64,000 nt of DNA from Roseateles noduli (GCA_002205125.1 NIOE01000006.1:124001-188000); one strand, 5' to 3'. Shown: positions 24,756 through 34,543, counted from the stretch's first letter. Program-made: numbers and translations. Notes: generated from the letters alone by a model not told the origin.

Positions 24756-25231
24756 CCATGACCGAGTTGAACGTCAACAACCGGCAACTGCGCGCGGAGG
24801 TCGACGGCGACACGCCGCTGCTGTGGGTGCTGCGCGAAGAGCTGCAGCTCACCGGCACGAAGTACGGCTGCGGCGTCGCGCAGTGCGGCGCCTGCACGGT
24901 GCACCTGGACGGCGCGGCGCTGCGCTCGTGCGTGATGCCGGCCAGCGCGGTGCCGGCCACCGCGAAGATCGTGACGATCGAGGGCCTGGGCCAGACGCGG
25001 CTCAAGGTCGTGCAGGAGGCCTGGGCCGAACTGGACGTCGCGCAGTGCGGCTACTGTCAGCCCGGGATGATCATGGCCGCCGCCGCCCTGATCGCCCAGA
25101 CGCCCGATCCCAGCGATGAAGACATCCGCACGGGCATCACCAACATCTGCCGCTGCGGGACCTACCCGCGCGTGCTGGCCGCGACCAAGCTGGCCGCCCA
25201 GCGCCTGCGCGGCGCGGGGGCGCAGCGATGA
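24752..25231 (+). CDS. 2Fe-2S subunit of an IorAB-like molybdenum hydroxylase
   Basis: The 159-residue protein has two [2Fe-2S] sites: Cys40, Cys45, Cys48, Cys60 (GCGVAQCGAC) and Cys99, Cys102, Cys133, Cys135 (CGYC, CRC). It resembles the small subunit of isoquinoline 1-oxidoreductase, which together with a Tat-exported large subunit hydroxylates N-heterocycles or aldehydes without an FAD subunit. Electrons then go to a cytochrome c, consistent with the gene just before. Overlaps of four bases on each side show a tightly coupled three-gene operon. It has no signal of its own and would be co-exported with its partner. Confidence 0.92.
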   Translation: MTMTELNVNNRQLRAEVDGDTPLLWVLREELQLTGTKYGCGVAQCGACTVHLDGAALRSCVMPASAVPATAKIVTIEGLGQTRLKVVQEAWAELDVAQCGYCQPGMIMAAAALIAQTPDPSDEDIRTGITNICRCGTYPRVLAATKLAAQRLRGAGAQR

Positions 25232-27477
25232 GCGCCGCAACCACTCAGGCCGCCGCAACCGCCGACGCCACCGCGACGGGCGCGACCCGACGCCATTTCC
25301 TGAAAGCGACCGGCCTCGCGGCGGGTGGCCTCGCCCTCGAATTCACGCTGCCCACGTCCAGTGCGGTGGCGCAGGCGCAAGCGCAGACACCGTCGCCAGG
25401 TGCTGCGGCGACGGGCGCCGCGCCGGCCGGCGAAGTGACGGCGTGGCTGCTGATCCATCCCGATGAGTCCGTCGTCATCCGCATCGCGCGGGCGGAGATG
25501 GGGCAGGGCACCTTGACGGGACTCGCGCAGCTCGTGGCCGAGGAACTTGAATGCAACTGGGCCAACGTCCGCTTCGAGCTGGTGAAGCCCGGCGCGAATC
25601 GGGCGCGTGCGCGCGTGTGGCGCGACATGGGCACGGGCGGCTCGCGCGGCATCCGCGGCTCGCAGGACTACGTGCGCAAGGCCGGCGCGGCCGCGCGCTC
25701 CATGCTGGTCAGCGCGGCCGCCCAGCAGTGGGCCGTCCCCGTCGCCGAATGCACCGTGGACGGCGGCACCATCCGCCATGCGGCTTCGAAGCGCCAGACC
25801 ACTTTCGGCGCCGTCGCCGCAGCGGCGAACAAGCTGCCGATTCCCGAGGACGTAGTCCTCAAGGATCCGTCGCAGTGGCGCATCGCCGGCAAGCCGCTGA
25901 AGCGGCTCGACACCACGGACAAGCTCAACGGCTCGCTGGTCTATGGCATGGACCTGCGCCTGCCCGGGATGATCGTCGCGCTGCCCAAGGCCTGTCCGGT
26001 CCACGGTGGCACGCTAGTCAGCTTCGACAAGCAGGCCGTGCTCAAGATGCCGGGCGTGCGCGACGTGATCAAGGTCGACGACGCCACGATCGCCGTGCTC
26101 GCGGACCGCTTCTGGCAGGCCAAGCGCGCGCTCGACGCCTTGCCCATCGTCTGGGACAAGGGGCCGAACGCGTCGGTCAGCAGCGCCTCGATCGCCGCGA
26201 TGATCAGCGAGGGCCTGCAAGGCGACACGCCCTTCGTCGGCAACCGGCAGGGCGATGCGAAGGCGCAGCTGCAGGGCGCTTCCCGCGTGATCGAGGCCGA
26301 CTACGGCACGCCGTTCCAGAACCACGCGCCGATGGAGCCGCTATCGGCGACGGTGCAATGGACCGCGCAGCGCTGCGATGTCTGGGCGCCGACGCAGGTC
26401 GCGGAGGCCGCGCTGGCGACGGTCGCCGATGCGGCGGGGCTCGACATCACCGCCTGCGAAGTCCATCCGATGCGCATCGGCGGCAGCTTCGGGCGTCGGC
26501 TCGCCACCGACTATCTGGCGATGGCCGTGCGCATCGCCAAGCAGCGTCCGGGCGTGCCGGTCAAGATGATGTGGACGCGCGAGGAGGACATGCTCCAGGG
26601 CCGCTTCCACCCGGTCACGCAGTGCCGCCTGCGCGCGACGCTCGACGGCCAGGGTCGCATCGGCGCGCTGCACATGCGCATCGCCGGCCAGTCGATCACG
26701 TCCTTCGTCAATCCGAAGGCGATCACCGCCAACGGCGACGCGACCGTCTTCCAGGGGCTGCTGGCGGACTCGCCCGAGGGACACTTCGGCTACGAGGTGC
26801 CGCATCTGCTGATCGACCACGCGATGCGCAACCCGCATGTGCGGCCGGGCTACTGGCGCGGTGTGAACACCAACCAGAACGCGATCTACAGCGAGTGCTT
26901 CATCGACGAGCTCGCGCACGCCGCCGGCAAGGATCCTTTCGAGTTCCGCAAGCAGCACATGACCAAGCGGCCCAAGCACCTGGCGGTGCTGCAGGCCGTG
27001 GCCGATCGCGCCGGATGGGGCAAGCCCGCGCCCAAGGGCGTGTTCCGCGGCATCGCCCAGTACATGGGCTTCGGCAGCTACACGGCGGCCGTCGCGGAGG
27101 TCTCCGTCAAGGACGGGCAGTTGAAGGTGCTCCGCATCGTCGCGGCGACCGACCCGGGTCACGTCGTCAATCCACAGCAGGTGGAAGCGCAGGTGGCGGG
27201 CTCGTTCGTGTACGGGCTGGGCGCGGCGCTCTTCGGCGGCAACACCGTCAAGGACGGCGCCATCGCGGAGACCAACTTCGACACCTACGGCGTCCTGCGT
27301 CTGTACGACATGCCGGCGGTGGAAGTCATCGTCATGCCCTCGGGCGGCTTCTGGGGCGGCGTCGGCGAGCCCACCATCGCGGTGGCCGCGCCGGCCGTGC
27401 TCAACGCGGTGTTCGCGGCCACCGGCAAGCGGATCCGGCAACTGCCGTTGAAGGACACCGACCTGTCGAAGGCGTGA
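25228..27477 (+). CDS. Tat-exported molybdopterin subunit of an IorAB-like hydroxylase
   Basis: The 749-residue catalytic subunit has a twin-arginine signal, TRRHFLKATGLAAGGLALEF at residues 18-37. The molybdopterin domains include IARAEMGQGT near residue 88, IGGSFGRRL near 417, and the C-terminal GGVGEP with the catalytic Glu at about 714. It lacks the N-terminal FAD partner, which puts it with isoquinoline oxidoreductase and related aldehyde dehydrogenases. It probably carries the 2Fe-2S subunit across the inner membrane and gives electrons to the periplasmic cytochrome c. The substrate cannot be told from sequence. Confidence 0.92.
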   Translation: MSAATTQAAATADATATGATRRHFLKATGLAAGGLALEFTLPTSSAVAQAQAQTPSPGAAATGAAPAGEVTAWLLIHPDESVVIRIARAEMGQGTLTGLAQLVAEELECNWANVRFELVKPGANRARARVWRDMGTGGSRGIRGSQDYVRKAGAAARSMLVSAAAQQWAVPVAECTVDGGTIRHAASKRQTTFGAVAAAANKLPIPEDVVLKDPSQWRIAGKPLKRLDTTDKLNGSLVYGMDLRLPGMIVALPKACPVHGGTLVSFDKQAVLKMPGVRDVIKVDDATIAVLADRFWQAKRALDALPIVWDKGPNASVSSASIAAMISEGLQGDTPFVGNRQGDAKAQLQGASRVIEADYGTPFQNHAPMEPLSATVQWTAQRCDVWAPTQVAEAALATVADAAGLDITACEVHPMRIGGSFGRRLATDYLAMAVRIAKQRPGVPVKMMWTREEDMLQGRFHPVTQCRLRATLDGQGRIGALHMRIAGQSITSFVNPKAITANGDATVFQGLLADSPEGHFGYEVPHLLIDHAMRNPHVRPGYWRGVNTNQNAIYSECFIDELAHAAGKDPFEFRKQHMTKRPKHLAVLQAVADRAGWGKPAPKGVFRGIAQYMGFGSYTAAVAEVSVKDGQLKVLRIVAATDPGHVVNPQQVEAQVAGSFVYGLGAALFGGNTVKDGAIAETNFDTYGVLRLYDMPAVEVIVMPSGGFWGGVGEPTIAVAAPAVLNAVFAATGKRIRQLPLKDTDLSKA

Positions 27478-27523
27478 TCCCCAACGCGCGGGGCGGGGAG
27501 ACCGGATGAATTTTGCGGCTATT

Positions 27524-27535
27524 GACCGATCGGTC
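27524..27535. promoter_or_regulatory. Palindromic operator of the TetR gene
   Basis: GACCGATCGGTC is a perfect 12-bp palindrome inside the imperfect ATTGACCGATCGGTCCAAT. It lies 23 bases before the tetR start. The same core occurs before the short-chain dehydrogenase at 28261. Confidence 0.85.
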
Positions 27536-27558
27536 CAATACGCCGTAGCATCCGTCCC

Positions 27559-28143
27559 ATGCCCCGCGAACGCCGCTTTTCCGAATCCGAAGTCCTGGAG
27601 CGTCTGACCGACGTCTTCGCCACGCACGGCTATGCGAGCACCAGCCTGGCGCTCCTGCAGGAGGCGACCGGGCTGGGCAAGCAGAGCCTGTACAACACCT
27701 TCGGCGACAAGCAGGCGATGTACCTGCAGGCGATCGACTGCGCGGTGCAGCGTGCCGCGAACACCGTCGCCGCCGTGCAGGCCGCCGGGACAGGCCGGGC
27801 GGCCATCGAGGTGTACTACGACGCGATGGTTGCGAGCTGCACCAGCGAGAACCCCGTCGACAAGCACTGCATCGTCACCAGCGGCCTGCTGGAAGGGCTG
27901 TCCGACGCGCCGCTCGCCTGGGCGCTGACGAGCCGCTGGCAGGCCACGCATGAGCTGCTGCGCACCGCGGTCGAACGCGGTCAGCGCGACGGATCCATCG
28001 CCAGTCCGACGCCCTCGGCGGAGCTCGCCGAGCTGCTGATCGCGCTCACCAGCGGGCTCCGCGTCGCCGCGCAGGCGGGGCGGAGTCGCGCGCAGATGGA
28101 GCGCTCCGTGGCGCTCGCTTTGGCGGTGCTCGATATGAGCTGA
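27559..28143 (+). CDS. TetR/AcrR-family regulator (YcdC/NemR-like)
   Basis: The 194-residue repressor has a helix-turn-helix in residues 9-55 (VLERLTDVFATHGYASTSLALLQEATGLGKQSLYNTFGDK) and a helical ligand domain with SGLLEGLSDAPLAWAL. Two Cys near residues 95 and 105 (ASCTSENPVDKHCIV) could sense electrophiles, as in NemR-type regulators; this is inference. It has its own palindromic operator and a second copy just before the downstream dehydrogenase, so it most likely represses both itself and that gene. Confidence 0.92.
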   Translation: MPRERRFSESEVLERLTDVFATHGYASTSLALLQEATGLGKQSLYNTFGDKQAMYLQAIDCAVQRAANTVAAVQAAGTGRAAIEVYYDAMVASCTSENPVDKHCIVTSGLLEGLSDAPLAWALTSRWQATHELLRTAVERGQRDGSIASPTPSAELAELLIALTSGLRVAAQAGRSRAQMERSVALALAVLDMS

Positions 28144-28260
28144 CCCGTCTCCGTTCCTGTTGATGTCCCCGATCTGGCACTGATGCCTCCCTGAGGCACG
28201 GCGGAGCCGTTCCTGATTTCCCCACCGGCCGCACGAGCGGCTTTTCTTTCCCCCTATTTT

Positions 28261-28272
28261 GACCGATCGGTC
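28261..28272. promoter_or_regulatory. Second copy of the TetR operator, before the dehydrogenase gene
   Basis: TTTTGACCGATCGGTCTATT contains the same perfect palindrome as at 27524. It ends 15 bases before the start codon at 28288, so a bound repressor would block RNA polymerase or the transcript start. Confidence 0.87.
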
Positions 28273-28287
28273 TATTTGGAGTCCCTG

Positions 28288-29037
<750 letters not shown>

Positions 29038-29240
29038 ACGACGCGGTCCGTCAAGGTCAGGCGGGTGAGGGGCGCGTCGGGTCGTCCTTTGCGCCGCGCG
29101 CATGGCTGCCTTGCGGCGCCAGCGCTTGTCCGAGGACGGGCGGGTCCTGACACTGCGGATGCGCCGATGTCCCATGGCATCGGCGCATTCGCCATTACTC
29201 GACTCTCGACTTCTCGACCACTGGAAGACCCATGCCCGGA

Positions 29241-29783
29241 ATGAACAAGCCTTGGGGCGCGTTGCGTCTGATCGCAGCGAGCCTCGCCTTGGCGAGCCTT
29301 CCGTTCGCGGCCGATGCCGCGCCTGCGGGCAGTGCGTCGGTGGCGTCGAGCCAGCCCCTCAAGGACACCACCACCGTGAACGCCCCATCGACTGAAGACC
29401 TCGCCCTGATCCAGCAAGTGCTGACGCAGTACACCAGCAGCGTGACCGACGGCGATGCCCGTCGTTTCGAATCCCAGCTGCTGGACCTGAACATCCCGTT
29501 CTCCGGGGTGGCCAAGGACTTCGGCGCCTCCGCTGGTCTGGCGAACGTCCAGAACTACCAGGGCTTCAGGCAGGCGATCTTCGGCTCGGGCAAGCGCTAC
29601 AAGCAGCGCTTCTCGAACGTGAAGATCGAGCAGGTCGGCCTGCTGGCGCAGGTCTCGCTCGACTACGAGACCGCGCTGCAGGAAGAGGATTACAGCGGCA
29701 AGGGCTGGAAGGTCCTCCACCTGCTGAAGGTGGGCGGTCACTGGAAGATCGCGAGCGAGTTCTACGTCGGCTATCCCAAGTGA
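29241..29783 (+). CDS. Exported NTF2/SnoaL-like protein
   Basis: The 180-residue protein has a signal peptide (MNKPWGALRLIAASLALASLPFAADAAP). Its mature domain looks like the lumazine-binding/SnoaL cone fold: TEDLALIQQVLTQYTSSVTDGDARRFESQL, then strands ending WKVLHLLKVGGHWKIASEFYV. Such domains act as small enzymes or ligand binders; no active-site set can be assigned. The Met at 29232 is an alternative start three residues earlier. It has no evident operon partner. Confidence 0.75.
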   Translation: MNKPWGALRLIAASLALASLPFAADAAPAGSASVASSQPLKDTTTVNAPSTEDLALIQQVLTQYTSSVTDGDARRFESQLLDLNIPFSGVAKDFGASAGLANVQNYQGFRQAIFGSGKRYKQRFSNVKIEQVGLLAQVSLDYETALQEEDYSGKGWKVLHLLKVGGHWKIASEFYVGYPK

Positions 29784-29866
29784 CACTGTCGCGCGATGGG
29801 GTGCGCGTGATTCAATCGCCACCCGATCGATCCTGATCGTTCACGATCGCCACAAGCGACACCGCG

Positions 29867-30964
29867 ATGACGCCTGCCGAAACTCAAGCCCTGAAGAACC
29901 GCTGCACCCGTTGGGTGTCGGGTTTCGCGCCGCGATCGTTCGCCGACGATCTGGAGGCCGTCGCGGCCTGGGCGCGGTCGAACGCGGCTTCCGCCGATGT
30001 CTACGGCGAGGGCGGCGCCGTCGAACTGCTGGAGCAGCGCGTCGCCGGTCTCCTCGGGAAACCCGCTGCGGTCTTCATGCCCAGCGGCGTCATGGCGCAG
30101 TTGATCGCCTTGCGTCTGCACGCGGACGACAAGCGGCTGCCGCGCTTCGGCATGCATGCGACCTGCCATCTGGCGACGGAAGAGGAGCAGGCGTTCTCCC
30201 ATGTGATGGGGCTGCATGCGACCTTCCTCGGACAGGCGCATCGGACGCTGAACCGACGCGATCTGGAGCAGCCCGCGGAGGCCTTGTCCGCCGTGGTGCT
30301 GGAACTCCCGGCACGCGTGATCGGTGGACAGTTGCCCAGTTGGGAAGAGCTGGCCGCGATCAAGGACTGGGCTGTCGAGACGGGCACGCGTTTGCATCTC
30401 GACGGCGCGCGCCTGTGGGAAGCCGCGGCCTGGTACGGGAAGACCTACGCTGAGATCGCGTCCGGCGCCGACACTGTCTATGTCTCGGCCTACAAGGGCC
30501 TGGGCGGCTTCTCCGGCGCACTGCTCGCGGGCGATGAGCGCGCCATGGCTCAGGCGCGTGTGTGGCGTCGACGCATGGGTGGGACGATCTTCCAGCTGGC
30601 GCCGCTGGCAGCGTCCGCTGCCTACCGCCTGGACGAGCGCCTGGCGCTGATGCCACGCCTGTTCGAGCGCACCGTCGCGGTGGTCGAGGCCTTGGGCCGG
30701 GTGAACGGCATCCGCATCAATCCCACAGCGCCGCACGCCAACATGTTCCACGTGCACATGGACGGCGAAGTGCAACGCCTCATCGACGCAAGGAACGCGA
30801 TCGCCGAGAGCGACGGCATCTGGCTGTTCAACGCCGCGCGTGCGACGGGCTCTCCTGGTCGTTCCGTGGCGGAGATCTATGTCGGCGACAACCTGCTGGC
30901 GATGAGCGACGAGGTCGTCGCAGAAGCGTTCGCGCGCTTGGTCGCATTCGCGAATCAGGAATGA
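29867..30964 (+). CDS. Beta-eliminating lyase / threonine aldolase-like PLP enzyme
   Basis: The 365-residue fold-type I PLP enzyme resembles low-specificity L-threonine aldolases. DVYGEGGAVELLEQRVAGLLGK near residue 45 is the usual N-terminal motif, HLDGARLWEAA at 177-187 gives the PLP-binding Asp, and Lys210 in YVSAYKGLGG is the expected Schiff-base lysine. The family cleaves threonine or related beta-hydroxy amino acids to glycine and an aldehyde. The N-terminal RCTRWVSGFAP differs from classic LtaE, so another beta-hydroxy or sulfur amino acid is possible. It stands alone. Confidence 0.88.
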   Translation: MTPAETQALKNRCTRWVSGFAPRSFADDLEAVAAWARSNAASADVYGEGGAVELLEQRVAGLLGKPAAVFMPSGVMAQLIALRLHADDKRLPRFGMHATCHLATEEEQAFSHVMGLHATFLGQAHRTLNRRDLEQPAEALSAVVLELPARVIGGQLPSWEELAAIKDWAVETGTRLHLDGARLWEAAAWYGKTYAEIASGADTVYVSAYKGLGGFSGALLAGDERAMAQARVWRRRMGGTIFQLAPLAASAAYRLDERLALMPRLFERTVAVVEALGRVNGIRINPTAPHANMFHVHMDGEVQRLIDARNAIAESDGIWLFNAARATGSPGRSVAEIYVGDNLLAMSDEVVAEAFARLVAFANQE

Positions 30965-31021
30965 GCGTCCTCGCCGGATCGATCCGATTGGGCCGCGAGA
31001 CCGCGTAGCATCGCGGTCTCC

Positions 31022-31288
31022 ATGAAACGCACTCTTTTCGGCCTCGCGCTCTCCGCGCTGGTCACACTCTTCTTCATCTGGCTCATCACGTTCGGCTTCG
31101 GCCAGCTGATGTCGTCCCTGCGCGGGTTGACGCAGCCTGGCGGCAAGGGCGGCAGTGCCGTGTCCATGCTGGTCGTCGGCCTGGCGGTCTTCGTGCCGCT
31201 GCTGATCTACCGCCTCAGGAAGGCGCGGCAGAAACGGCGCAAGGATCGCGACGGTGCAACGCCGCGCTCGTTCAAAGACGCGCGTTGA
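31022..31288 (+). CDS. Small membrane protein of unknown function
   Basis: The 88-residue protein has two hydrophobic segments (residues 5-28 and 47-66) joined by a Gly-rich loop, then a very basic tail (RLRKARQKRRKDRDG) that should stay in the cytoplasm. I do not recognise it. Its 3' end overlaps the convergent ATP-grasp gene by 17 bases. Confidence 0.7.
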   Translation: MKRTLFGLALSALVTLFFIWLITFGFGQLMSSLRGLTQPGGKGGSAVSMLVVGLAVFVPLLIYRLRKARQKRRKDRDGATPRSFKDAR

Positions 31289-32045
31289 CGGCATCGACGA
31301 GCGCACCGACGTCACTCGCGTAGACGCCGGCAGAGTTCGCCGAGTTGAGTTCGATGATCTTCATCTGCCCATCGGCAATCGCGATGTCGATGGTGAACGC
31401 TGCGTTGGGCGCCCAGTCGTACACGCAATCCTGCGCAAACTCCTTGACCGCCGACGGCACCTCTTCGGACACCGAGAGGCGTTCGCCGACCTTGTAGCGC
31501 GATCCCGTCACGATCCTGCCGCCGATGGCGAATAGGCGGAACTCCGCTTCGATCGATGTCAGCGGGGCCATCACCACGCGGTCTTCGAGGCGGAGCGTCA
31601 CGTCAGGCGCATCGAACACTCGTGCCACGCCCTCGCGGAACTCCTCAAGCTCATGCCAGGTCATGACCGTGCCCGCGAAGGACTTGTTGTCCAGCGTCGG
31701 CCGGATGAAGAACCGATCCCATTGGTGCTGCAGCTCGGCCAGTGATGCGCATATTGCGTTTGCATTCAACGCCCGCGAGCCATATCGACGCAGCATGAGT
31801 TCGTAATCGAGGTTCTCGTCGAAATATCCGGGCTGCCATCCGCGAGTTTTCGCGACGTGGCCCAGTCCCGTGCTGCCGTAAACGAAGAGGCCATCGGCAG
31901 GCAGATCGGCAGGCTCGTCAGCGAGTTCGTGGAAGAACGGCACCAGGCTGATCAGGCTGTAGGAGGTGCCGCTGTCCCGAAGCGCCGTCTCGAAACGGTC
32001 GAGATCCGCCGGGTTGATGAGATTCTTCTGCAGGATCCAATGCAT
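31272..32045 (-). CDS. ATP-grasp domain protein (DUF4343-like)
   Basis: The 257-residue protein begins MHWILQKNLINPADLDRFETALRDSG. The C-terminal part reads VYDWAPNAAFTIDIAIADGQMKIIELNSANSAGVY; the Asp and Glu-Leu-Asn match the metal-binding residues of ATP-grasp ligases, as in the DUF4343 group. Such proteins join a carboxylate to an amine using ATP; the substrate is unknown and these genes sometimes act in phage or peptide modification systems. The start at 32045 is preferred over 32288 because the extra 81 residues look non-coding. Divergent from the pentapeptide-repeat gene. Confidence 0.82.
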   Translation of the reverse strand: MHWILQKNLINPADLDRFETALRDSGTSYSLISLVPFFHELADEPADLPADGLFVYGSTGLGHVAKTRGWQPGYFDENLDYELMLRRYGSRALNANAICASLAELQHQWDRFFIRPTLDNKSFAGTVMTWHELEEFREGVARVFDAPDVTLRLEDRVVMAPLTSIEAEFRLFAIGGRIVTGSRYKVGERLSVSEEVPSAVKEFAQDCVYDWAPNAAFTIDIAIADGQMKIIELNSANSAGVYASDVGALVDAVNARL

Positions 32046-32253
32046 GGGCGCTCGCGACAGGACGTGATGGTCGGGGCGATCAATTCTAGGTTTACGCACC
32101 TCGGTGCTTTGTTCACAGCTGACCGACGCCGTCAACGTAGCAGTCGAAAGGCCTTCCGATCGCGAAAGGGCATCGGCCACCTCGAGTCTCATGCCGACTA
32201 GAGTGGCGCCTCGCCCGCTGTTGTCCTCGTGCTGCCCTCGTGCCGTTGCCGTG

Positions 32254-32958
32254 ATGTCGCTTCCCCTCTTTGACTCTCCTTCCGCCATCGTTCATCAGTC
32301 GCTCGACCGCGGCCAGCTTGAGCAGTTCCAGGCGCAGTCCGACGGCCCCCTCGTGTTTGAGGACTGCGCCTTCGATGACGTGGACCTTGAAGGCATCGAG
32401 TTGCGCGGCGCCACGTTCCGTCGTTGCACCTTCGTCGGTGCGCGGGTCGTCCGTGCCGTGTTGACCGGATCCACCTGGCAGCGCTGCCGCGCCGCCGGTG
32501 CGGCGTTCGAGCTGTCGGACCTGACGGATGCAAAGTTCGACGGTTGCGACCTGAGCAACACGCGGTGGCTGCGCACGCGGCTGTCCGGCTCCGCCTTCGC
32601 GGAGGTCAAGCTGACCGGCGCGAAGTTCACCGAGGCCCAGACCCTGGGGCTCAGCATTCGCGAGAGTCTGGCGGTCAACGCCGACCTGCGCGGGCTGTCG
32701 TTCCGCAAGCAGACGGTGGTCGGCCTGAACCTGTCCGGCGCCGACTTGTCTGGTTGCGATTTCACCGAAGCCGTGCTGGTCGACTGCGATCTCTCCGATG
32801 CCAGCTTCAAGAACGCCAAGTTCGGCCGGGCCGATCTACGTCGGGCGAAGCTGGGCGCCATCCAGGTCGGCGACCTGCTTCATCACTTCAAGGGCAGCAT
32901 CATTTCGGCCGACCAGGCGGCAGAACTCGTGGCCGGCCTGGGCGTGCAGGTCATCTGA
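32254..32958 (+). CDS. Pentapeptide-repeat protein
   Basis: The 234-residue protein has A(D/N)Lxx-type repeats through most of its length, for example FEDCAFDDVDLEGIELRGATFRRCTF at 36-61, DLTDAKFDGCDLSNTRW near 90, and NLSGADLSGCDFTEAVLVDCDLSDASFKNAKFGRADLRRAKL at 150-192. It should form a right-handed quadrilateral beta helix. Some relatives (Qnr, MfpA) mimic DNA and protect gyrase; whether this one does is not shown by sequence. The C-terminal helix (ISADQAAELVAGLGV) could serve dimerisation. Start at MSLPLFDSPSA. Confidence 0.88.
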   Translation: MSLPLFDSPSAIVHQSLDRGQLEQFQAQSDGPLVFEDCAFDDVDLEGIELRGATFRRCTFVGARVVRAVLTGSTWQRCRAAGAAFELSDLTDAKFDGCDLSNTRWLRTRLSGSAFAEVKLTGAKFTEAQTLGLSIRESLAVNADLRGLSFRKQTVVGLNLSGADLSGCDFTEAVLVDCDLSDASFKNAKFGRADLRRAKLGAIQVGDLLHHFKGSIISADQAAELVAGLGVQVI

Positions 32959-33108
32959 AGCAGGACCGTCGGTGCGACTGCCGTGCGCTGTCCGCCCAGA
33001 TCGGCAGGCGTGCGTTCAGGGGAGGGCGCGTCAGATTCCCCATCCGCATCCCCAGGTTGAAGGCAGACCCTGCTTCCCATCTGGCACGCAACATGCAAGA
33101 TTGGCGGC

Positions 33109-34416
33109 ATGGACGCCTTCCGCCTGATCTCGTTCCGGATCCGCGCGCTGCTCGCCTTGGCGGCGCTGCTCGGTTCCGGCGCCGCCTCGGCCCAGACCGC
33201 CATCGTCATCGGTGGCGCCTTGCGCTCGGACAACGATCCCGTCTGGACGCGCATCGTCCAGGAAGCCGGCGGGCCGGGCAAGGCGCACTTCGCCGTGCTG
33301 GCCACGGCCGCGGCCAATCCTGAGCTCTCCGCCAAGCTCATCATCGACGCGCTCAAGAAGCACGGCGCGCAGGCCGAGCACATCCCCGTTGCGCCGCGCC
33401 TGGAAGGCGCCGACCTGCAGAAGAACCTCAACGACCCCGAACTGATCGCGAAGGTCCGCGCGTCCAACGCGGTGTTCTTCTCCGGCGGCGCGCAGGGGTT
33501 CATCGTCGATACGCTGCAGCCCGATGGCAAGCGCACCGCGATGCTCGATGCCATCTGGGATGTCTATCGTCGCGGAGGCGTCGTCGCGGGCACCAGCGCG
33601 GGCGCGGCCATCATGAGCCGCGTGATGTTCCGCGATGCGCTCAACGTCATGGAGGTCATGCGCGGCACGCTGCGCGAAGGCCAGGAGATCGATCGGGGAC
33701 TGGGCTTCGTCGGCAACGAGCTGTTCGTCGACCAGCACTTCCTCAAGCGCGGACGCATCGGGCGCATGTTGCCGCTGATGATGGCCAAGGGGTATCGCTT
33801 CGGGCTCGGCGTCGAGGAGAACAGCGCCGCCGTCGTGCACGGCGATCGCATCGACGTCATCGGCGGGCGCGGGGCCTTGTTCGTCGATCTGCGCGATGCG
33901 CGCACCGATCCGTCGCTGGGCATGTTCAATGTCCGCGGTGCGCGGATCAGCTATCTGGACAACGGCGATCGCCACGACCTGCGGTCTGGCGTCACGATGC
34001 CGGCGCCGAGGAAGACGGCGGCCGGCGCGGCGGTGCCGGTCCTTGCCTCGACGCAGGGCGGGGCGGGGGCTTCGCGCGGGCCGGTGGACAGCTTCCAGCC
34101 GGACATCCTCGGCGACAACCGCATTGTTCAGGCGATGACGGAACTGCTGAGCTCGCCTGCCGCCGAGGTGCGGGCGATGGCGGCGCGGATCCGGCCCGAT
34201 GCCAAGGGCGATCGGGACCGCACGGGCTTCGTCTTCAGGCTCTATCGAGGTGCGGACACGCAGGGATGGATCGATGCCGACGGCGATGGACAGGACGTCA
34301 CGCTGCTCGACGTGCGGCTGGACATCCGGCCGGTGAGGCTGCCTGATCCGGGTGCGGGTCCGACGACCAATGCAGTGCCTGCTGCCGGGATGATCGCACC
34401 GGCTGGCATGCGCTGA
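33109..34416 (+). CDS. cphB: Exported cyanophycinase
   Basis: The 435-residue serine peptidase of family S51 cleaves the storage polymer cyanophycin to Asp-Arg dipeptides. It has a signal peptide ending ASAQ at about 28, as in extracellular cyanophycinases. FFSGGAQG near 125 and the nucleophile-elbow GTSAGA near 165 are diagnostic. The last 120 residues, after RISYLDNGDRHDL, are an added domain with a TGFVFRLYRGADTQGWIDADGDG segment. No cyanophycin synthetase gene is in this window, so it may scavenge polymer from other cells. It converges on the radical-SAM gene. Confidence 0.91.
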   Translation: MDAFRLISFRIRALLALAALLGSGAASAQTAIVIGGALRSDNDPVWTRIVQEAGGPGKAHFAVLATAAANPELSAKLIIDALKKHGAQAEHIPVAPRLEGADLQKNLNDPELIAKVRASNAVFFSGGAQGFIVDTLQPDGKRTAMLDAIWDVYRRGGVVAGTSAGAAIMSRVMFRDALNVMEVMRGTLREGQEIDRGLGFVGNELFVDQHFLKRGRIGRMLPLMMAKGYRFGLGVEENSAAVVHGDRIDVIGGRGALFVDLRDARTDPSLGMFNVRGARISYLDNGDRHDLRSGVTMPAPRKTAAGAAVPVLASTQGGAGASRGPVDSFQPDILGDNRIVQAMTELLSSPAAEVRAMAARIRPDAKGDRDRTGFVFRLYRGADTQGWIDADGDGQDVTLLDVRLDIRPVRLPDPGAGPTTNAVPAAGMIAPAGMR

Positions 34417-34425
34417 GCCAAACGC

Positions 34426-34520
34426 ACTCCCAAGGCCCGGGGTCAGCGAGTGATGGTGGGGCCGGAATGGTGCTTGGGGTTCCCGGAGGGAGGCCCCATG
34501 CACCGTGGAGAGCCCGCGCT
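34426..34520 (+). repeat. Dispersed intergenic repeat, copy 1
   Basis: A 95-base element running from ACTCCCAAGGCCCG to GGAGAGCCCGCGCT. It is about 85% identical by eye to copy 2 at 39762. Arms GTGGGGC and GCCCC-ATGCAC could pair. It lies between convergent genes. Confidence 0.8.
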
Positions 34521-34543
34521 CATCCTCCCGGATGAAGGCGGCC

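Noticed and set aside
32254-32958. Calling the pentapeptide-repeat protein a Qnr-type quinolone resistance determinant
   Set aside because: The repeat pattern fits the fold only; no Qnr-specific loops could be confirmed from sequence.
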